Shown in pieces: positions 11,233 to 15,378 of a stretch of DNA of 15,378 nucleotides. The notes beneath the pieces are model-generated. The model was not told the origin of the DNA. It saw only the letters and a program-made list of their open reading frames with translations, and did not search any database. The stretch comes from JAAFIP01 sp043728315 (GTDB taxonomy: Bacteria; Pseudomonadota; Gammaproteobacteria; Burkholderiales; Burkholderiaceae_C): the NCBI GenBank assembly GCA_043728315.1, contig JAYTMT010000147.1:1-15378 (forward strand). The letters run 5' to 3'. The position numbers were made by a program, and so were the translations under genes. Every line of letters starts with the position of its first letter. Positions within the stretch are counted from its first letter, which is position 1.

Positions 11233-13761
11233 TCACTCGCTGGCCTTGCGCAGCGTAGCAATCACCGGCGTATTGAGCACGCTGCGCAGCCCCCACCAGC
11301 CCGCGGCCAGTGCCAGCACTGCGCCCAGCAAGCTGCCTGCTATGGGCACAAAGATGGATGCAGTCCACGTGAATTCAAACACGTATTTGGCCAGCGCCCA
11401 GCCCACCACCACGGCGACTATGCTGGCTAAAAAGCCTGCGAGCATGCCCACGCCTGCCAGCTCGGCCCGCTGCACTTGGCGCAAAAGGCTGCTGCGCGCG
11501 CCCACGGCGCGCATGATGGCGAATTCGCGGGCGCGCTCTTCGCGGGTGGCGGTGACGGCGGCAAAAAGCACCACCAAGCCCGCAGCCAACGTGAAGCCAA
11601 ACAAAAACTCCACGGCGCGGATCACTTGGTCTAGCACGCGCTGGATTTGTCCAATGGTCTGGCTCATGTCGACATTGGTGACATTGGGGAAGGCTTTGAC
11701 CAGTGCGTTGTCAAAGCCCTTGGTATCGGGCGCTTTGTAGGCGCTCATGAAGGTGGTGGGCACATCGGGCAGGCTGGCCACGGTGTAAATCACGAAAAAG
11801 TTGGCCCGCATGCTGCCCCAGTCCACTTTGCGCAGGCTAGTGATTTTTGACTCGGTTTGTATGCCGCCCACGTCAAATTTCAGGGTGTCGCCCAGTTGGA
11901 GCCCCAGCGTTTTGGCAATGCCTTCTTCCACGCTCACTTCGTTGGCGGCGTTGTCGGTCCATTTGCCTGCAATGATGTCGTTGTGCGGCGGGTTGGTGGC
12001 GCTGCTTGACAGGTTGAATTCGCGGTCTACCAAGCGTTTGGCGCGGTCGTCGGCAAAGTCGTCGGGCGCGGTGGTTTTTCCATTGATGGCCACCAAGCGG
12101 CCACGAATCATGGGGTAATAATCGTATTTTTTCACGCCGCTGGCTTGCAGGCGTTTTTCAAAATCAGCCCCTTGCTCGGGCATGATATTGATGACAAAAC
12201 GGTTGGGTGCATCGGCTGGTGTGGCCTGGCGCCAGCTGGCTATCAAATCGGTGCGCAGCAAAATGAGCAAAATCAGTGCCAGCAAGCCCACGGCCAGCGC
12301 GCTCACTTGCACCACCGCATACGCAGGGCGGGCGCTGATTTGGCGGGTAGCAAGCACTAACCAACGGGGCGCGGTGGCATCGTTGACACTCTTGCGCAGC
12401 AGCTTCACAGCCGCATAGGCCATGCCCGCAAACAAGGCCACGGCGGCGGCAAAGCCACCCACGGCTATCAAGCCCAGCTTCAAATCGGAGCTAGCAGCTA
12501 ACAGCAAGGCCGCAAAGCCCGCCACCCCAATGCCCAGCACCGCCAACGACGCGGGCTTGAGCCCGCCCACATCACGGCGAATCACCCGCAGCGGCGGCAC
12601 GGCGGCCAGCTGCAGCACGGGCGGCAGGCCAAAGGCAAACAAAAGCGTGAGCCCCATGCCTAAGCCAAAAGCCACTGGCCATAGGCTGGCCGCTGGCAGC
12701 GCAGCATCCACCAGGCCTGCCAGCAGCGCCACAAATCCATAGTGCACCGCAAAACCAATGGCCACGCCCATCAAGCTGGCAGCCAGCCCTACCAAGGCAA
12801 ATTCAAAAGCGTAGCTCCATGCAATGGTGCGCTGGCTGGTGCCCAGCACGCGCAGCATGGCGCAGTCGTCCAAATGCCGCGCCGCAAAGCCGCGCGCTGC
12901 AATGGCCACGGCCACGGCGCTGAGCAGTGCGGCTAGCAAGGCCACTAAATTAAGAAATTTTTCTGCTCGGTCTAGGGTTTGGCGCATTTCGGGTCGGCCG
13001 CCCTCAAGGGATTCAAGGCGCAGGCCACGCAGTTCGTTTTTCTTGAGCTCTAATTGGGCCCATTCGTTGAACTGGCGAACTGCCCGCATGTCACCGCTCG
13101 CCGAAGCCACAGCCAAGCGGTAGGTCATGCGGCTGGCTGGCTGCACTAAGCCAGTAGCGGCCAACTGCGAGGTATGTAGCATCACACGGGGGGCAAAATT
13201 CATAAAGCCCGAGCCACGGTCGGGTTCCTGCACAATGAGGCGTTCAATGCGTAAATTGGAGTTGCCCAGCAGCAAGCTGTCGCCCACTTTCAAGCCCAGT
13301 GTGTCGAGCAAGCTGGCTTCTACCCACACTGCGCCGGGAGCGGGCAACTCACGGGTGGTCTGGCCTGCGTCGCCCAAGCTGCTGCCCAGCTTCATGTTGC
13401 CGCGCAGGGGGTAGCCGTCACCCACAGCCTTGAGCGCTACCAGCTTTGAAGCGCCGCCTAGCGCATCGGGCGCGCGTGCCATGGTGGGAAAACCAATATT
13501 GGCCGCCGTTTGCAACCCCAGCGCCAGTGCCTTGGCCTTGAACAGCTCGGGCGTGGCGTTGTCGCTTGAAATCACCGCATCACCGCCCAAAAGCGCCCGC
13601 GCATCGCGCTGCAAACCGCCTTTGATGCGGTCAGCAAAAAAGCCCACCGCCGTGAGCGCAGCCACCGCCAAGGTCACCGCCACCAGCAGCAAGCGCAGCT
13701 CGCCCGCGCGCAGGTCACGCAGCAGGGTGTTGAATCCAAGTTTAAAAAATGAAATAGTCAT
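11233..13761 (-). CDS. FtsX/YbbP-type ABC transporter permease
   Basis: This 842-residue inner-membrane protein has the YbbP-like layout: a first membrane helix (LLLVAVTLAVAALTAVGFF, about 24-42), a large periplasmic domain, a first FtsX domain (LNLVALLAALLSAVAVAIA, then AMLRVLGTSQRTI), further membrane helices around 390-500, a second periplasmic domain (ANRFVINIMPEQGADF to IGQIQRVLDQV) and a C-terminal FtsX domain (EFAIMRAVGARSSLLRQVQ). Such permeases couple a cytoplasmic ATPase to periplasmic work such as lipoprotein or substrate release rather than classic transport. No ATPase gene is beside it. The ATG at 13761 has only a weak site (GGTGG); the frame extends 9 codons to 13788. Confidence 0.9.
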   Translation of the reverse strand: MTISFFKLGFNTLLRDLRAGELRLLLVAVTLAVAALTAVGFFADRIKGGLQRDARALLGGDAVISSDNATPELFKAKALALGLQTAANIGFPTMARAPDALGGASKLVALKAVGDGYPLRGNMKLGSSLGDAGQTTRELPAPGAVWVEASLLDTLGLKVGDSLLLGNSNLRIERLIVQEPDRGSGFMNFAPRVMLHTSQLAATGLVQPASRMTYRLAVASASGDMRAVRQFNEWAQLELKKNELRGLRLESLEGGRPEMRQTLDRAEKFLNLVALLAALLSAVAVAIAARGFAARHLDDCAMLRVLGTSQRTIAWSYAFEFALVGLAASLMGVAIGFAVHYGFVALLAGLVDAALPAASLWPVAFGLGMGLTLLFAFGLPPVLQLAAVPPLRVIRRDVGGLKPASLAVLGIGVAGFAALLLAASSDLKLGLIAVGGFAAAVALFAGMAYAAVKLLRKSVNDATAPRWLVLATRQISARPAYAVVQVSALAVGLLALILLILLRTDLIASWRQATPADAPNRFVINIMPEQGADFEKRLQASGVKKYDYYPMIRGRLVAINGKTTAPDDFADDRAKRLVDREFNLSSSATNPPHNDIIAGKWTDNAANEVSVEEGIAKTLGLQLGDTLKFDVGGIQTESKITSLRKVDWGSMRANFFVIYTVASLPDVPTTFMSAYKAPDTKGFDNALVKAFPNVTNVDMSQTIGQIQRVLDQVIRAVEFLFGFTLAAGLVVLFAAVTATREERAREFAIMRAVGARSSLLRQVQRAELAGVGMLAGFLASIVAVVVGWALAKYVFEFTWTASIFVPIAGSLLGAVLALAAGWWGLRSVLNTPVIATLRKASE

Positions 13762-13777
13762 GCCACCAATGGTAGCG

Positions 13778-13792
13778 CGGCTTGGCAAGCCG
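13778..13792. promoter_or_regulatory. 15-base palindrome between fdhD remnant and permease gene
   Basis: CGGCTTGGCAAGCCG is symmetric around one base. It lies in the 40-base gap just after the fdhD stop and before the permease start. It may be an operator or the stem of a stop signal, but there is no T-tract. Confidence 0.35.
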
Positions 13793-13801
13793 TGCTTAGC
13801 T

Positions 13802-14041
13802 TTAGCGCAATGGCCGTGACCCAGCCAATGACGGGTCTAGCACAAGCCGGTCTGCGCCGCTGTAGCACAAAAAGTGCTTGTTGGTGGCGCGGCCAATCGT
13901 ACACAGCCCAAGGCGCTGGGCCAAGTCGTAGCCCATTTGCGTGATGCCGCTGCGCGAGACTACTACCGCAATGCCCATTTGCGCGGATTTAATCACCATC
14001 TCGCTTGTTAAGCGGCCGGTGGTGTAGAAAACTTTGTGGCG
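13802..14041 (-). pseudogene. fdhD: C-terminal remnant of fdhD (formate dehydrogenase accessory sulfurtransferase)
   Basis: About 79 codons read HKVFYTTGRLTSEMVIKSAQ, then MGIAVVVSRSGITQMGYDLA, then LGLCTIGRATNKHFLCYSGA and a stop at 13802. This is the end of FdhD, which passes sulfur to the molybdenum cofactor of formate dehydrogenase. The N-terminal two thirds, including the sulfur-carrying cysteine loop, are missing. Upstream of about 14042 the frame stays open but reads through small repeats and the antisense of the adjoining fragment, so it is not part of the protein. No formate dehydrogenase gene is in the window. Confidence 0.7.
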
Positions 14042-14078
14042 TGAACCGGTAACGGACAAGCTCTGAGGCGCCTCAAGC

Positions 14079-14218
14079 CCAGGCCGCGCTCCCTCAGTGG
14101 AAAGCGCAGCTGACGCAGTGGCAAGCGTGGGGGCGGCATCGAGCGCCGACAGGCCGCCCTTAGGCGCGAAAGCCCCCTCGGGGGGCAGCGCAGCACACGA
14201 AGTGGCAAGCGTGGGGGC
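14079..14218 (+). repeat. two copies of a GC-rich hairpin repeat at a gene-fragment join
   Basis: AGTGGCAAGCGTGGGGGC occurs at 14117-14134 and exactly again at 14201-14218, 84 bases apart, each preceded by a related CCCTC..CAGCGCAGC segment. The second copy contains GCCCCC-TCG-GGGGGC (14172-14186). A perfect palindrome TGAGGCGCCTCA (14064-14075) lies just before the first. I recognise this repeat type from Comamonadaceae intergenic DNA. The fdhD remnant ends on one side and the acetoacetyl-CoA synthetase remnant begins directly on the other. Confidence 0.7.
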
Positions 14219-14975
14219 AGACATTTGGTGGGCGAATATCTCAGGCGGCACCGACTTTGCTGGCGCTTTCATAGGCGGCAACCGCGAATTGCCCCTCAAA
14301 GCGGGCGAAATGCAATGCCGCGAGCTGGGCTGCGCGGTGGAAGCGTGGAACGAGCAAGGCGAGCCCGTCATCAACGAGGTGGGCGAGCTGGTTTGCACGC
14401 AGCCCATCCCGTCCATGCCGCTGTTCTTTTGGGGCGATGTGGATAAAAAGCGTTATGTATCAAGCTACTTCGACACCTACCCCAACGTCTGGCGGCACGG
14501 CGACTGGCTGAAGGTCGGGCTGGACGGCAGCTGCATCATCTACGGCCGCAGTGACGCCACTATCAACCGCCACGGCCTGCGCATGGGCACCAGCGAGCTG
14601 TACAGCGCCGTGGAAGCGCTGCCCGAAGTGATGGATTCAATGGTCGTCGACCTCGAATACCTGGGACGCGAAAGCTACATGCCCCTCTTCGTCGTCCTGC
14701 AAACCGGCCTGACCCTAGACGACGCCCTGCGCACCAAACTGGCCAACGCCATCAAAACCGCCCTCTCCCCCCGCTTCGTCCCCAACGACATCTTCCAAGT
14801 AGCCGAGATTCCACGTACCCTATCGGGTAAAAAGCAGGAGCTGCCGATCAAAAAACTGCTGCTCGGACAGCCGATTGAGAAAGTGGTGAACAAGGACGCG
14901 ATGGCGAACCCAGGGTGTTTGGATTGGTATGTGGCGTTTGCGGCGGGTAGGAAGGCGGAGAATGCCCTGATTTAG
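14217..14975 (+). pseudogene. C-terminal remnant of acetoacetyl-CoA synthetase
   Basis: About 252 codons match the end of acetoacetate-CoA ligase, an acyl-adenylate-forming enzyme of roughly 650 residues. Recognisable are ADIWWANISGGTDFAGAFIG, VGELVCTQPIPSMPLFFWGD, FDTYPNVWRHGDWLK, the hinge YGRSDATINRHGLRMG and the A10-like SGKKQELPIKKLL with the catalytic lysine, then VVNKDAMANPGCLDWY. The N-terminal 400 or so residues with the ATP-binding P-loop are absent; the sequence starts abruptly at the GC-rich repeat. The frame is undamaged, so the truncation is recent or the fragment is still expressed from an internal ATG. It cannot be a working ligase. Confidence 0.85.
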
Positions 14976-15055
14976 AGGTATTTTTGGCTTTAGCCGGCGT
15001 ATTTATTGTCTAAAGTGCTATTTTATTTGTAGCAATTTTGATAAATTTTATCTAA

Positions 15056-15188
15056 GGAAACTCTGCATAAGTCCAGCCAACTTTAGTTAAAGCCAGCGAC
15101 ATGGCTCATAAAATACAAAGCATGAAACAAGCAGCATTGAAGTTGAATCTGAACCTCAAAAAGACACGCAAACAAGTCTTCTTGGAAC
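15056..15188 (+). mobile_element. left end of an IS5-family insertion sequence, interrupted
   Basis: GGAAACTCTGCATAAG (from 15056) resembles the start of IS5-type terminal repeats (GGAAG..CGAATAAG) and follows CTAA at 15052-15055, which fits the four-base YTAR target duplication of this family. The transposase start follows at 15101 or 15122. The element breaks off at 15188 where an IS3-family end begins. Confidence 0.65.
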
Positions 15189-15190
15189 TG
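15101..15190 (+). pseudogene. N-terminal fragment of an IS5-family transposase
   Basis: The frame reads MKQAALKLNLNLKKTRKQVFLEL from the ATG at 15122 (an in-frame ATG at 15101 adds seven residues). The KKTR-x-x-x-FL pattern is the usual N-terminus of IS5-family transposases, normally followed by a segment such as VVPW. Here the sequence changes after about 23 codons into an IS3-family end, so the DDE domain is missing from this side. The remaining part may lie beyond the window, past the IS3 element. Confidence 0.65.
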
Positions 15191-15378
15191 AGCGGTACCC
15201 GTTTCACTGGACGGGCAAGTATCTCAATTATGCAGCCAATTGCTGCACAGTTGAATGGAACTGCGCCGCGTAAGTTGCAGGTGCAATATTGTTGATTTTG
15301 CTGTGTCGCCTGATGCGGTTGTAGAACACCTCAATGTACTCAAAGACGACGAGTTTTGCTTCTTCACGGGTTGTAAAT
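15189..15378 (-). mobile_element. IS3-family insertion sequence, right end, continuing past the window
   Basis: The plus-strand sequence TGAGCGGTACCCGTTTCACT at 15189 looks like an IS3-family terminal repeat (TGA..CCCGTTT..CTGGA type). It lies 39 bases beyond the stop codon of the transposase, as expected for the 3' end of such an element. The insertion is within the IS5 transposase gene. Confidence 0.7.
15228..15378 (-). CDS. IS3-family transposase OrfB, C-terminal part (partial at window edge)
   Basis: Fifty codons on the minus strand read FTTREEAKLVVFEYIEVF, then YNRIRRHSKINNIAPATYAA and end QQLAA with a stop at 15230-15228. EAK..F.YIE.FYNR.RRHS is the conserved C-terminal end of the DDE integrase domain of IS3-family OrfB, which carries out cut-and-paste through a circular intermediate. 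The gene enters from the right edge; OrfA and most of OrfB lie outside. There is no sign of damage in the visible part. Confidence 0.9.
   Translation of the reverse strand, partial: FTTREEAKLVVFEYIEVFYNRIRRHSKINNIAPATYAAQFHSTVQQLAA

Noticed and set aside
13802..14416. Single 204-residue gene covering the fdhD remnant and beyond
   Set aside because: Only the last 79 or so residues match FdhD. The rest is the antisense of repeats and of the acetoacetyl-CoA synthetase fragment.
1..15378. tRNA or rRNA genes
   Set aside because: I saw no CCA-ended cloverleaf or conserved rRNA segment on either strand.

Overview
The window looks like accessory chromosome from a betaproteobacterium, most likely a member of the Comamonadaceae (Burkholderiales). 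This rests on gene content (a GbsR/MarR regulator next to a DCC thiol oxidoreductase and an SDR protein, a saccharopine-dehydrogenase-like reductase, a YghU-type protein, a group II truncated haemoglobin), on fairly high GC, and on small intergenic repeats that I recall from that family (a REP-like CTTCGACAAGCTCAGGGCG motif and GCCCCC..GGGGGC hairpins with a GTGGCAAGCGTGGGGGC tail). No database was consulted.

Layout. 1-472 is a repeat-rich leader: a hairpin with a conserved apex, a 54-base periodic array, a REP-like motif and the first copy of a 55-bp repeat that I call R1. 473-2605 is a plus-strand set: GbsR-like regulator, DCC protein, SDR-like protein. 2606-4630 is a toxin-antitoxin block: hicAB on the plus strand, then a RelE/HigB-like toxin (frameshifted in a homopolymer) with an XRE antitoxin on the minus strand. 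The block is bounded on both sides by the same DNA, the 3' end of the SDR gene followed by R1; the right-hand copy is only a gene remnant. 4704-7281 is a LysR regulator divergent from a glutathione S-transferase and a CmcJ-like oxygenase. 7282-7631 holds an inverted R1 and half of a fold-back element. 7632-10887 is a minus-strand set: truncated haemoglobin, saccharopine-dehydrogenase-like protein, YghU and a second GST. 10963-13761 has a tail-anchored small protein convergent with a large FtsX-type ABC permease. 13802-14975 is a rearrangement scar: the C-terminal part of fdhD and the C-terminal part of an acetoacetyl-CoA synthetase lie head to head, joined by two copies of a small repeat. 15056-15378 is the left end of an IS5-like element interrupted by an IS3-family element that runs off the window.

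How it fits together. The metabolic theme of 4.7-10.4 kb is glutathione-linked chemistry: two classical GSTs, a YghU-type disulfide-bond oxidoreductase, a probable iron/2-oxoglutarate oxygenase and a saccharopine-dehydrogenase-like reductase, with a LysR protein as the likely local regulator.

The most distinctive feature is the R1 repeat. Five copies in about 7.2 kb separate blocks of genes, and two of these blocks carry toxin-antitoxin modules. At two loci R1 follows the same ordered set of elements (hairpin, then REP-like motif). The right-hand third shows gene decay and insertion sequences. I regard R1 and its companion elements as the best candidate for something undescribed; its function is unknown.
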